Notes: generated by a model not told the origin, from the letters alone. 45,496 bases of DNA from an uncultured Clostridia bacterium (GCA_947627345.1 CANQVS010000017.1:1-45496), one strand, 5' to 3'; positions 16,971 through 23,789 are shown, counted from the stretch's first letter. Numbers and translations: made by a program.

Positions 16971-18413
16971 TTAGAGCGCGGGAATTTTTACAATAAATTT
17001 TGATCCCTTATTTAACTCACTTTCTACCGAGACAGTTCCGCCGTGCCATTTAGCAATATCTTTAACCATTGAAAGCCCAAGTCCGTTCCCGCTTGAGCCT
17101 CTTGAAGAATCCACCTGATAAAAACGGTCAAAAATCTTATCAATATCATTTTTCGCAATTCCTATTCCGTTATCCTCGACAGATAATACCGCGCTGCTGC
17201 CCTCTTTTTTTAATTTTACATTAATATATCCGTTTTCATTTCCATAACGGTAAGAGTTGGAAATTAAATTTGTAAGCAGTCTTGAAACCAAAGCTCTGTC
17301 GCCGTTTATTTTAATTTCATCCTCAACCTCATAATTAAGCTCAATATTTTTTTCTTTTATAAGTTTCATATCAAAACAGATAAGCTTAACAGCCTCGGAA
17401 AAATCAAGAACTTCCTTTCTGTATCGGTCGGAATTGTTTTCAATTCTTGAAAGCTCGAGAATACCGTCAATTATATTGGACATATTTCTGCCCTGTTTTT
17501 TTATCATTTTTATTGCGTCTATATATTCCTGATTGGTCTGCTCTTCGCTGAGGGAATAATCGCATTGAGCCATAATAACGGACATCGGCGTTCTAAGCTC
17601 GTGAGATGCATCGGATATAAATTGCTTCTGCATATCAAAAGACTCGTTCAGTTTTATAAACATATTATTAAATGTATCGGTTAAATTTCTGACCTCGGGG
17701 GCATTTGATTTTATATTGATACGCTTATGCAAATCATCTCCGCTGCTGATTTGCGAGGCGGTTTCAGTTATCTTCTTTATGGGGTTTAGTGAAAAGTAAA
17801 CTATTATACAGCCTCCTGCAATTGCAATTATAAGCAAAATCGGAAGAACCCAGATAGCCGCTGTTTCAAAAGAATTCAGCGCCGCCTCGCTCGTAGACGC
17901 CGATATTGTTCCACGCATCCAAAGTGAACCAAGTCCTGATATATCTTCATTATTATAGATATTTTGTAATTGCTGAATATTAATTTTTTCATCAAAAATA
18001 AAAAGCTTTTCTCCGTTGTCGACAATTTCCCTTATTTCAGGCTCAAATGGTTCGTCGGAAATTCTGTTGCTTCCCATTAAAAATTCACCATCGTCACTGT
18101 AAACTCCGACCTTAACGCCTCTCTCATACGACTTGAAATTATCGGATAAAATATCAAAAACTCTATCAAGTACGGTTGAACGGTCTAAAACAGACTCATC
18201 GTAATCGTCATAGTATTCATCAAAATAATCATCGTCAAATTCATTTGTAAAGGAATCAATATTGTCGTAAACTACATCTTGAACCGTATCTTTAAGCTGT
18301 TGCTCGGTTTCGGTTTTACTAAAAGAGAAAATAAGCCAAAAAGAGAAAACTACTATCGTTGCGGTGACAATAGCAAACCAGATTGCAATTCTGAGCTTTA
18401 TTGAAATCTTCAC
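16971..18413 (-). CDS. HAMP-containing sensor histidine kinase
   Basis: A 480-residue membrane kinase. The first span is residues 8-30, an extracytoplasmic sensor covers 31-185, the second span is about 187-210, followed by a HAMP domain (210-262). The phosphoacceptor is H271 in SDASHELRTPMSVI. The ATPase domain has the N box NLISNSYRYGNE, DNGIGI and GSSGNGLGLSMV. The sensor begins with a striking acidic patch, EFDDDYFDEYYDDYDES (about residues 58-74). The start is GTG 18413, overlapping the regulator stop by 4 bp, with AAAGGGG upstream. It would phosphorylate the response regulator encoded just before it. The acidic patch could bind cations or the Lys-rich PepSY protein encoded next. Confidence 0.93.
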   Translation of the reverse strand: MKISIKLRIAIWFAIVTATIVVFSFWLIFSFSKTETEQQLKDTVQDVVYDNIDSFTNEFDDDYFDEYYDDYDESVLDRSTVLDRVFDILSDNFKSYERGVKVGVYSDDGEFLMGSNRISDEPFEPEIREIVDNGEKLFIFDEKINIQQLQNIYNNEDISGLGSLWMRGTISASTSEAALNSFETAAIWVLPILLIIAIAGGCIIVYFSLNPIKKITETASQISSGDDLHKRINIKSNAPEVRNLTDTFNNMFIKLNESFDMQKQFISDASHELRTPMSVIMAQCDYSLSEEQTNQEYIDAIKMIKKQGRNMSNIIDGILELSRIENNSDRYRKEVLDFSEAVKLICFDMKLIKEKNIELNYEVEDEIKINGDRALVSRLLTNLISNSYRYGNENGYINVKLKKEGSSAVLSVEDNGIGIAKNDIDKIFDRFYQVDSSRGSSGNGLGLSMVKDIAKWHGGTVSVESELNKGSKFIVKIPAL

Positions 18414-19075
18414 CTTAAAACATACCCCTTTCCGCGTACGGTATGAATAAATTTGCGCTCATAACCGACATCAATCTTCTGTCTAAGATAACGAATATAT
18501 ACGTCGACAACATTAGTACCGCCCTCGTAGTCAAAATTCCAGATATGGTCCTCAATCTTCTCTCTTGACAGCACAATATCGCGGTTTATCATAAGATATT
18601 CCAAAAGCGAATACTCCTTCGGCGAAAGCTCTATCGGCTTATCACCGCGTTTAACCGTATGCTTGTCTATATTTAAAATTAAATCGTCTACCACAAGCTC
18701 ATTTACGGAAACGTTATGCTTTTTTCTTGTGGCAACCCTTATTCTCGCCATAACCTCATCAAGCGAAAACGGCTTTACTATATAATCGTCCGCTCCGCTG
18801 TCCAATCCAAAAACTCTATCCTCAATCGAGTCCTTTGCAGTTAAAAAAATAACAGGGGTATTTATGCCGTTTGAACGCATATAGTGCAAAACCTCATAGC
18901 CGTCTGCTTTAGGAAGCATTATATCTAAAATCACAACGTCATAATCAGTCATTGCGAGAAAATCCATTGCCTCCTCACCGTCAAAACAACTGTCAACGCT
19001 GTAATTCTGTTTTGTTATCTTTTGGCTAAGAATTTTATTTAAATCTTTTTCATCTTCAACAACTAAAACTCTCAT
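18410..19075 (-). CDS. OmpR/PhoB-family response regulator
   Basis: A 221-residue two-domain regulator. The receiver domain (1-115) has E7-D8 and the phosphoacceptor D51 in VILDIMLPKADG, plus the switch T (FLTAKDS) and K (YIVKPF). The winged-helix DNA-binding domain (125-221) ends in VYIRYLRQKID...IHTVRGKGYVLR. Start ATG 19075 (MRVLVVEDEKD) has GGAGG 7 bases upstream; an in-frame extension to 19108 lacks support. It is the first gene of the operon with the kinase and the PepSY protein, and probably controls that operon among others. Confidence 0.94.
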   Translation of the reverse strand: MRVLVVEDEKDLNKILSQKITKQNYSVDSCFDGEEAMDFLAMTDYDVVILDIMLPKADGYEVLHYMRSNGINTPVIFLTAKDSIEDRVFGLDSGADDYIVKPFSLDEVMARIRVATRKKHNVSVNELVVDDLILNIDKHTVKRGDKPIELSPKEYSLLEYLMINRDIVLSREKIEDHIWNFDYEGGTNVVDVYIRYLRQKIDVGYERKFIHTVRGKGYVLR

Positions 19076-19096
19076 TTTTATACCTCCTGTATTTTT

Positions 19097-19125
19097 ATCG
19101 TACGTCATATATTAAAATAAGTCAA
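19097..19125 (-). promoter_or_regulatory. Promoter of the two-component operon
   Basis: TTGACT (19125-19120), 17 bases, TACGAT (19102-19097) on the minus strand, about 20 bases upstream of the response-regulator start. Confidence 0.6.
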
Positions 19126-19242
19126 GAAAATTAGAGTACAATTAAAAAGTTTTAATAAAATTTAATATTATATTGTCAAAATGGTATTAAAGCAAATTTA
19201 ATTAAACGGAAATAAAAAGCGTAAATCATTTAATGTTTTGTA

Positions 19243-19271
19243 TTGACAAAAACTCACTGATATGATATTAT
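19243..19271 (+). promoter_or_regulatory. Promoter of the tRNA-Ser pair
   Basis: TTGACA (19243-19248), 17 bases, TATTAT (19266-19271), about 20 bases before tRNA-Ser(UGA). Confidence 0.85.
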
Positions 19272-19292
19272 AACAAATGCTGAAATAAGCAC

Positions 19293-19381
19293 GGAGAGGT
19301 GTCCGAGTGGTTTAAGGAGCTAGTCTTGAAAACTAGTGATCCCGCAAGGGACCAAGGGTTCGAATCCCTTCCTCTCCGCCA
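19293..19381 (+). tRNA. tRNA-Ser (anticodon UGA)
   Basis: A full cloverleaf with a long variable arm. The acceptor is GGAGAGG/CCTCTCC, the anticodon loop is CTTGAAA (anticodon TGA), the variable arm is TGATCCCGCAAGGGACCA, and the T-arm is GGGTTCGAATCCC. The CCA end is encoded (19379-19381). UGA reads the UCA-type serine codons. Confidence 0.97.
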
Positions 19382-19396
19382 TATACTTTACCATAC

Positions 19397-19486
19397 GGAG
19401 GATTACTCAAGTGGTGAAGAGGCTCCCCTGCTAAGGGAGTAGGTCGGGTGACCGGCGCGAGGGTTCAAATCCCTTGTCCTCCGCCA
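19397..19486 (+). tRNA. tRNA-Ser (anticodon GCU), used as a repeat/attachment target
   Basis: A class II tRNA. The acceptor is GGAGGAT/GTCCTCC, the anticodon stem-loop is CTCCC-CTGCTAA-GGGAG (anticodon GCT), with a long variable arm and the T-arm GGGTTCAAATCCC; CCA is encoded. It is cotranscribed with tRNA-Ser(UGA), 15 bases apart. Its 3' end (from 19473) plus terminator is copied further downstream at 19654 and 23592. Confidence 0.97.
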
Positions 19487-19653
19487 AAAAAGCCAAGGAT
19501 TTTTCCTTGGCTTTTTTATTTGACAAGGGATTTGAAGCCGACCGTTAAGAAAATCGTCCTGCGGACGATTTTTAGGGAGGAGCGTTTATGACCTTTTTAG
19601 CTCTGCTACACGCCCCGACAAGCGGGATGATGACTTTTCATAAAACTAACGTA
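19473..19653 (+). repeat. Tandem unit 1 (181 bp) starting in the tRNA-Ser(GCU) 3' end
   Basis: The unit begins with CTTGTCCTCCGCC of the tRNA, then the terminator, then GACAAGGGATTTGAA (the exact reverse complement of the tRNA T-arm segment), a 10-bp-stem hairpin AAAATCGTCC-TGC-GGACGATTTT, a GGGAGGAG-like site with ATG, and AAAACTAACGTA. The next copy of CTTGTCCTCCGCC begins directly after it at 19654. Confidence 0.85.
19491..19517 (+). terminator. Terminator of the tRNA-Ser operon
   Basis: The stem AGCCAAGG (19491-19498) with CCTTGGCT (19505-19512) is followed by a T-run. This hairpin is part of the tandemly repeated unit. Confidence 0.93.
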
Positions 19654-19685
19654 CTTGTCCTCCGCCAAAAATACCCAAGGATTTT
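19654..19685 (+). repeat. Tandem unit 2, left fragment (attachment core and first half of terminator)
   Basis: CTTGTCCTCCGCCAAAAA plus the left arm CCAAGG and loop ATTTT of a terminator. The unit stops here and resumes at 23439/23444, the intervening sequence being the inserted cassette. Without the insert, unit 2 would be 180 bp, one base shorter than unit 1. Confidence 0.85.
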
Positions 19686-19703
19686 GCCGAGTGTTGATAA
19701 GGA
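19686..19703 (+). repeat. Left terminal inverted repeat of the cassette
   Basis: GCCGAGTGTTGATAAGGA, matching the right end at 15 of 18 positions, directly preceded by the target duplication ATTTT. Confidence 0.8.
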
Positions 19704-19766
19704 AGTGTTTTTGAAAATGTGGTGTAACCTCAGCAAAATGGGGTTACACCACATTTTGCCTTATCA
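19695..19766 (+). repeat. Large hairpin at the left end of the cassette
   Basis: The outer arms are TGATAAGG (19695-19702) and CCTTATCA (19759-19766). The inner perfect 16-bp arms are AAAATGTGGTGTAACC (19714-19729) and GGTTACACCACATTTT (19742-19757). A smaller hairpin, CAGGGA-AAC-TCCCTG, follows at 19818-19832. Together with the inverted motif CATTCTTAACGAGCAG (19765-19780) this fills the non-coding left end up to the operator. Confidence 0.85.
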
Positions 19767-19854
19767 TTCTTAACGAGCAGACTGTTTTTACTCCTGCGGC
19801 TTAAAGACGGTACTTGTCAGGGAAACTCCCTGAGGCCCTTATGTTTGTAAAATC

Positions 19855-19910
19855 TTGACTTTATGTTGTAAAAATGATATCATTAAATCATGATTTAATG
19901 ATATCATTTT
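19855..19910 (+). promoter_or_regulatory. Promoter overlapped by a perfect 40-bp palindromic operator
   Basis: TTGACT (19855-19860), 17 bases, TATCAT (19878-19883) form the promoter. Positions 19871-19910 are a perfect 40-bp palindrome: the left half is AAAATGATATCATTAAAT, the centre is CATG, and the right half is its exact reverse complement. Each half contains the smaller palindrome AATGATATCATT. The -10 element lies inside it, so binding would block transcription. The encoded RHH protein is the obvious ligand. Confidence 0.85.
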
Positions 19911-19923
19911 GGAGGTGCTGTCT

Positions 19924-20106
19924 TTGATAAAAGAGAATAAAGCTAACCGAACAAGACAAGTCCAATTTCGAATGGACCCTGAAATATTCAACAAACTAAA
20001 AGCTACTATTGTTTATGATAAAGATATGCATAGTATGGCTGACTTATTTAATGAAGCAGCAGAAAAATATTTGAAAGAAAAAGAAGCCGGAGGTAAAGAC
20101 CAATGA
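19924..20106 (+). CDS. Small ribbon-helix-helix regulator of the restriction-modification operon
   Basis: A 60-residue basic protein. TRQVQFRMDPEIFNKLK fits the beta-strand and first helix of an RHH (MetJ/Arc) fold, and MADLFNEAAEKYLKEK fits the second helix. RHH dimers bind palindromic DNA through the paired strand, and a 40-bp palindrome covers the promoter immediately upstream. The start is TTG 19924, since GGAGGTG lies 6 bases upstream; a TTG at 19909 in frame would place the start before that site. It overlaps the next gene by 4 bp. It probably acts as autorepressor and timing control of the modification genes, the role C proteins play elsewhere; this is inference. Confidence 0.83.
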   Translation: MIKENKANRTRQVQFRMDPEIFNKLKATIVYDKDMHSMADLFNEAAEKYLKEKEAGGKDQ

Positions 20107-22028
20107 CAAGACACGATATGATTGAACGCATTGGAAATGCATATATGACATCTAATATTGAAGGTGGCGAATACAGCTATATTCAAGAGGCTGGTTCAAG
20201 AGCGAATCTTGAAACTGCATTAGGACGCAGTATATCTCATTTTAAACTTGATATCCGTTTTGAAAAAGACGATATAGTTGTTCTTATTGAAACAAAGCAA
20301 TTATTCAAAAAATCTGATGAAGCACAACTTAATGAATACCTCCTACAGGAACGCGTCTTGCATTACGGGAAGAAAATTATTGCTATTCTTGCAAACACGA
20401 ATAATGATGAAATCAAAGTTTGGAAGTCCGCCGTCGATGACGCACATATTTTAACTGACGAAACCGTTCTTGATAAAATGGAACATTATGTTGGTCTGTT
20501 TGATGTAAGTAAACAAAACGACAGAGAAAAAGTCTTGAAAAATACATATGATTTGAATGAACTTCTTCATAAAATGGATATTGACGAAAGACTTCGCAGC
20601 CAGTTTGTTGGAACAACACTTCTCTATCTCAAAAATTTGGTTGAAAAATTTGGCACAAAGAAAATTGACGAAAAATTTAAGCAAACTCTTGATGCTCATT
20701 GGTCTGTAATGGATGGAAAACAACTTCGTGCTGCTATAGAATCAACGTTGGATAGTCTGCTCGATGGTTCGGACAACAAAGCGAAGAAAATTGAATTACT
20801 TCAGAAGAATGTTCTAAATGACCAAAAAGTAAAAAAGCTGACAATAACCAATTGGATTAAAATTTTGGATACCATTCTTATGGACATTTATCAGTATATT
20901 GATACAAACAGTTCTGAGGGACAAGATATTTTAAATTTATTTTTTATCGCATTTAACAAGTACACTGGTAAAGCAGATAAAAATCAGGCGTTTACCCCTG
21001 ACCACATAACAGAAATTATGTGCAGATTAACTGAAGTTGATAGAACAAAGCGTGTACTTGATATCACTTGTGGTAGTGGCTCTTTCTTGGTGCAAGCTAT
21101 GGTTAAGGAATTAGCCGATTGCTGTCGTGATAAGACCGAAGATGAAGCAAAGATATTGCAGGACATTGTAAAAAAAGATCATATATACGGCATAGAGGTT
21201 GAAGAAAAAGCTTATGGTCTATCTACCACCAATATGCTCATTCACGGTGACGGTAACTCCAACATTAAATTTGGAAGTTGTTTTGATTGTAAGGCATTTA
21301 TTAAGACTGCTGACCCTGATATTGTTTTGATGAATCCCCCGTATAATGCCAAACCTATCGGCATCCCTGAAAAATACAAAAAGCATTGGGGAAAAGCAAA
21401 AGATGGCAAGGAAGATCCTACAAAAGGATTAGTTTTTATCCATTATCTGTCCGATGTTATTGCAGAGATGAATAAAGAACGCGAAAATAACGATGAAATA
21501 AGAAAAACTGTTAAACTTGCAGTTCTACTTCCTGTTTCTGCTGCTATTGGAACAAGCACAATTATTCAAAATGAAAAAGTCGAAATGTTAAAAAATAATA
21601 CTCTTGAAGCAGTATTTACACTTCCTAATGAAATTTTCTATCCGGGTGCATCTGTTTCTGCTTGCCTTATGTTGTTTACATTAGGTAAGCCACATAAAAA
21701 AGCGGATGGCACGGTTAATGAAACTTTCTTTGGCTACTGCAAAGAGGATGGATTTAAAAAGAAAAAAAATCTTGGAAGAATTGAGCAATTCGACGAGAAC
21801 AATAACTCAAAATGGAAAGTTATTGAAGATGAATGGCTTTACTTATTCAACAATAAGAAAGCTGTTGATGGTAAATCATCCACATCCGTTGTTAGCGGCA
21901 AATCCGAATGGCTTTGCGAAGCATATATGAAAACTGATTATAGCAAACTTTCCGAGATTGACTTTCAACAAACACTTAATAATTACCTTGCTTATTTAAT
22001 GAAGGAGGGTAAAATATATGAATCTTAA
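20103..22028 (+). CDS. Fused restriction nuclease-N6-adenine methyltransferase (BcgI A-like)
   Basis: A 641-residue protein. The N-terminal region carries a PD-(D/E)XK-type nuclease pattern: D50 in FKLDIRFEKDD, then E63-T-K65 in VLIETKQ. The C-terminal half is an HsdM-type methyltransferase with the AdoMet motif D320-ITCGSGSFL and the catalytic N411-PPY414. Length and order match the A subunit of BcgI-like type IIB enzymes, in which nuclease and methylase share one chain and work with a separate specificity subunit. No hsdR gene is present. It overlaps the RHH gene by 4 bp and the specificity gene by 11 bp, with GGAGG upstream. If the nuclease motif is inactive it would be a methylase alone. 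Confidence 0.88.
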   Translation: MTRHDMIERIGNAYMTSNIEGGEYSYIQEAGSRANLETALGRSISHFKLDIRFEKDDIVVLIETKQLFKKSDEAQLNEYLLQERVLHYGKKIIAILANTNNDEIKVWKSAVDDAHILTDETVLDKMEHYVGLFDVSKQNDREKVLKNTYDLNELLHKMDIDERLRSQFVGTTLLYLKNLVEKFGTKKIDEKFKQTLDAHWSVMDGKQLRAAIESTLDSLLDGSDNKAKKIELLQKNVLNDQKVKKLTITNWIKILDTILMDIYQYIDTNSSEGQDILNLFFIAFNKYTGKADKNQAFTPDHITEIMCRLTEVDRTKRVLDITCGSGSFLVQAMVKELADCCRDKTEDEAKILQDIVKKDHIYGIEVEEKAYGLSTTNMLIHGDGNSNIKFGSCFDCKAFIKTADPDIVLMNPPYNAKPIGIPEKYKKHWGKAKDGKEDPTKGLVFIHYLSDVIAEMNKERENNDEIRKTVKLAVLLPVSAAIGTSTIIQNEKVEMLKNNTLEAVFTLPNEIFYPGASVSACLMLFTLGKPHKKADGTVNETFFGYCKEDGFKKKKNLGRIEQFDENNNSKWKVIEDEWLYLFNNKKAVDGKSSTSVVSGKSEWLCEAYMKTDYSKLSEIDFQQTLNNYLAYLMKEGKIYES

Positions 22029-23133
22029 TACAACATACTGGAAAGAATTTGTTTTAGGAAAATTATTTGTTATAAAAAAAGGAAAACGCTTGACCTCAGC
22101 AGAACAAGAAGATGGAAGCAATAATTATATTGGTGCAATCGACTCCAATAATGGTATAGCAAATCATATAGCTCAAGATCCAATACATAAAGGCAATACC
22201 ATATCGCTTAGTTATAATGGCTCTGTGGGGGAAGCATTTTATCAAAAAGATCCCTACTGGGCAACAGATGATGTTAATGCATTATATTCGAAATACGAGG
22301 GATTTAATGAACTAATAGGTTTATTTATTGCTACTGTATTAAGACAAGAAAAGTATAAGTTTTCCTATGGGCGAAAGTGGACGCTTGATAATATGAACCT
22401 CACTATTATTAAGCTTCCTGCACAACACAATGAGGATGGAACAATTTATATAGATATTACAAAAAAGTATTCTGATGACGGATATGTACCAGATTGGCAA
22501 TGGATGGAGGAATATATAAAATCACTTCATCATACCCCTCTAACAACAGAGAACGCCAATAATACGCTATTTGAATTAAACACTAATATGTGGGAATATT
22601 TTCTTCTTAAAGATATTTGCTCTATAACAATGGGAAATAAAATGGATTACTCAGCTATGAGTATGGAGGACCCAAGTGTTAATTTTGTAGGTCGTTCTGC
22701 CGATAATAATGGTGTGGCAGGCAAAGTTGATTTTGTAACCGACGACAACGGTAATATTGTTAAACCATATAAAGCCGGATGCATCACGGTGGCTCTTGGC
22801 GGTAGTTTGGGTTCTTCATATTTGCAAGTTGAAGACTTTTATACTTCCCAAAATGTGTCGGTTCTTGAATTTGATGAAAATGTTTCTGATTCAGCTAAAT
22901 TATTTATAACAACCTGCATTATGAACGAGAGTAAGTACAAATATTTTCCTTTCGGCAGAGAATTAAATACCCATATTAGAACAGATTTTGGCTTTACGCT
23001 TCCAATACAACGAAACGCTAATGGAGAGCCTATAATTGATGATGCTCACAAGTATTCACCACAAGGTTATATACCTGATTGGAAGTGGATGGATCGTTAC
23101 ATTAAAACGCTGCCATATGGAGATAGGCTGTGA
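22018..23133 (+). CDS. Specificity subunit with two target-recognition domains (BcgI B-like)
   Basis: A 371-residue S subunit built as a duplicated half. Each half starts with W.{2}F.L..(L/I) (WKEFVLGKLF near residue 8; WEYFLLKDIC near residue 194), continues with a variable target-recognition domain, and ends in a conserved helix unit: YSDDGYVPDWQWMEEYIKSL near residue 158 and YSPQGYIPDWKWMDRYIKTL near residue 346. This pseudo-symmetric layout reads a bipartite target on both sides of a spacer. The two recognition domains differ, so an asymmetric target is expected. Its small size suits BcgI-type partners. A GC-rich hairpin terminator follows. Confidence 0.9.
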   Translation: MNLNTTYWKEFVLGKLFVIKKGKRLTSAEQEDGSNNYIGAIDSNNGIANHIAQDPIHKGNTISLSYNGSVGEAFYQKDPYWATDDVNALYSKYEGFNELIGLFIATVLRQEKYKFSYGRKWTLDNMNLTIIKLPAQHNEDGTIYIDITKKYSDDGYVPDWQWMEEYIKSLHHTPLTTENANNTLFELNTNMWEYFLLKDICSITMGNKMDYSAMSMEDPSVNFVGRSADNNGVAGKVDFVTDDNGNIVKPYKAGCITVALGGSLGSSYLQVEDFYTSQNVSVLEFDENVSDSAKLFITTCIMNESKYKYFPFGRELNTHIRTDFGFTLPIQRNANGEPIIDDAHKYSPQGYIPDWKWMDRYIKTLPYGDRL

Positions 23134-23282
23134 CTGTTTCTTAGGTCTTAGGATATAATCCTAACGAGGTATTTGTATAGTGGCTATACAAATGTACTGC
23201 TTGCTAAGAATGCTCATTCGCGGGCAGTTTTACCGTTTGGATATCCAAATGGTCTGCTCGCTAAGATTGAGCAATGAAAAAA
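23134..23282 (+). repeat. Hairpin-rich right part of the cassette with repeated motif
   Basis: Three dyads lie in a row: TTAGGAT-ATA-ATCCTAA (23148-23164), TTTGTATAG-TGG-CTATACAAA (23172-23192) and the perfect palindrome TTTGGATATCCAAA (23236-23249). The last two are each followed a few bases on by CTGCTTGCTAAGAATG (23197-23212) and CTGCTCGCTAAGATTG (23254-23269). The same motif occurs inverted at 19765-19780 beside the left-end hairpin. No gene is supported here. Confidence 0.75.
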
Positions 23283-23313
23283 GGCGGGAGCGTTTTTGCT
23301 CCCGCCATCATCA
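23283..23313 (+). terminator. Terminator of the restriction-modification operon
   Basis: A perfect 9-bp GC-rich stem, GGCGGGAGC (23283-23291) with GCTCCCGCC (23298-23306); the following T-run is weak (ATCATCATTTT). Confidence 0.75.
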
Positions 23314-23420
23314 TTTTGCCCTCTCTTTTTTCATCGCAGGAAGTAGAAATGGTAGCTTGTATAAAACGATACCTGCATCCTATCTTGCAATGCCGGTTTC
23401 ACTGTGTGCTTTGAATTGCA

Positions 23421-23438
23421 TTCTTATGAGCACTCGGC
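23421..23438 (-). repeat. Right terminal inverted repeat of the cassette
   Basis: Read inward on the minus strand: GCCGAGTGCTCATAAGAA. It is followed on the plus strand by the target duplication ATTTT (23439-23443). Confidence 0.8.
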
Positions 23439-23591
23439 ATTTTCCTTGGTATTTTTTTGTGACAAGGGATTTGAAGCCGACCGTTAAGAAAATCGTCCTG
23501 CGGACGATTTTTAGGGAGGAGCGTTTATGACCTTTTAGCTCTGCCACACGTCCCGACAAGCGAGATGTCGGCTTTTCATAAAACTAACATA
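23439..23591 (+). repeat. Tandem unit 2, right fragment
   Basis: It resumes with the loop ATTTT, the terminator arm CCTTGG and a T-run, then GACAAGGGATTTGAA and the same ~140 bp as unit 1, including the AAAATCGTCC-TGC-GGACGATTTT hairpin, with roughly 90% or better identity. A one-base deletion closes the small frame after MTF, so the unit is not a coding gene. Confidence 0.85.
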
Positions 23592-23640
23592 CTTGTCCTC
23601 CGCAAAAAACCGAGGATTTTCCTTGGTTTTTTTATTTTTA
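23592..23640 (+). repeat. Third copy of the tRNA-Ser 3' end plus terminator
   Basis: CTTGTCCTCCGCAAAAAA, then CCGAGG-ATTTT-CCTTGG and a T-run, matching the first ~45 bp of units 1 and 2. It marks the right boundary of the tandem array and is itself an intact intrinsic terminator. Confidence 0.82.
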
Positions 23641-23665
23641 TTATGTTTTGAGGTTTTTTTAATTC

Positions 23666-23694
23666 TTGACAAAATATATATCATATTATAAAAT
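23666..23694 (+). promoter_or_regulatory. Probable promoter of tRNA-Arg
   Basis: TTGACA (23666-23671), 17 bases, TAAAAT (23689-23694), about 95 bases upstream of the tRNA. Confidence 0.5.
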
Positions 23695-23789
23695 AAACAA
23701 GATAAAAATATATGCTCCAATTACTGCCTTTCAAAACATAACTTTAACTAAAAAGTGATTTTATTGAAATTTTATAAAATTTAATACAC

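Larger units (their letters stand above)
19686..23438 (+). mobile_element. 3753-bp TIR-bounded restriction-modification cassette without transposase
   Basis: The ends are inverted repeats: GCCGAGTGTTGATAAGGA at the left and, read inward on the other strand, GCCGAGTGCTCATAAGAA at the right (15 of 18 match). It is flanked by ATTTT on both sides (19681-19685 and 23439-23443), a 5-bp target duplication. Joining the flanks restores a terminator stem CCAAGG-ATTTT-CCTTGG inside tandem unit 2. Inside are a hairpin-rich left end, an RHH regulator, a nuclease-methyltransferase, a specificity subunit and a hairpin-rich right end. No transposase or integrase gene is present, so it would depend on an enzyme in trans. 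Confidence 0.8.

Noticed and set aside
19588..19773. 61-codon frame starting behind a GGGAGGAG-like site in repeat unit 1
   Set aside because: The second copy of the unit has a stop after three codons because of a one-base deletion, and the frame runs across the cassette boundary; the repeat does not conserve coding.
23180..23530. 116-codon plus-strand frame after the specificity gene
   Set aside because: It crosses hairpins, a terminator, the cassette's inverted repeat and repeat unit 2; it has no ribosome site and no protein-like features.
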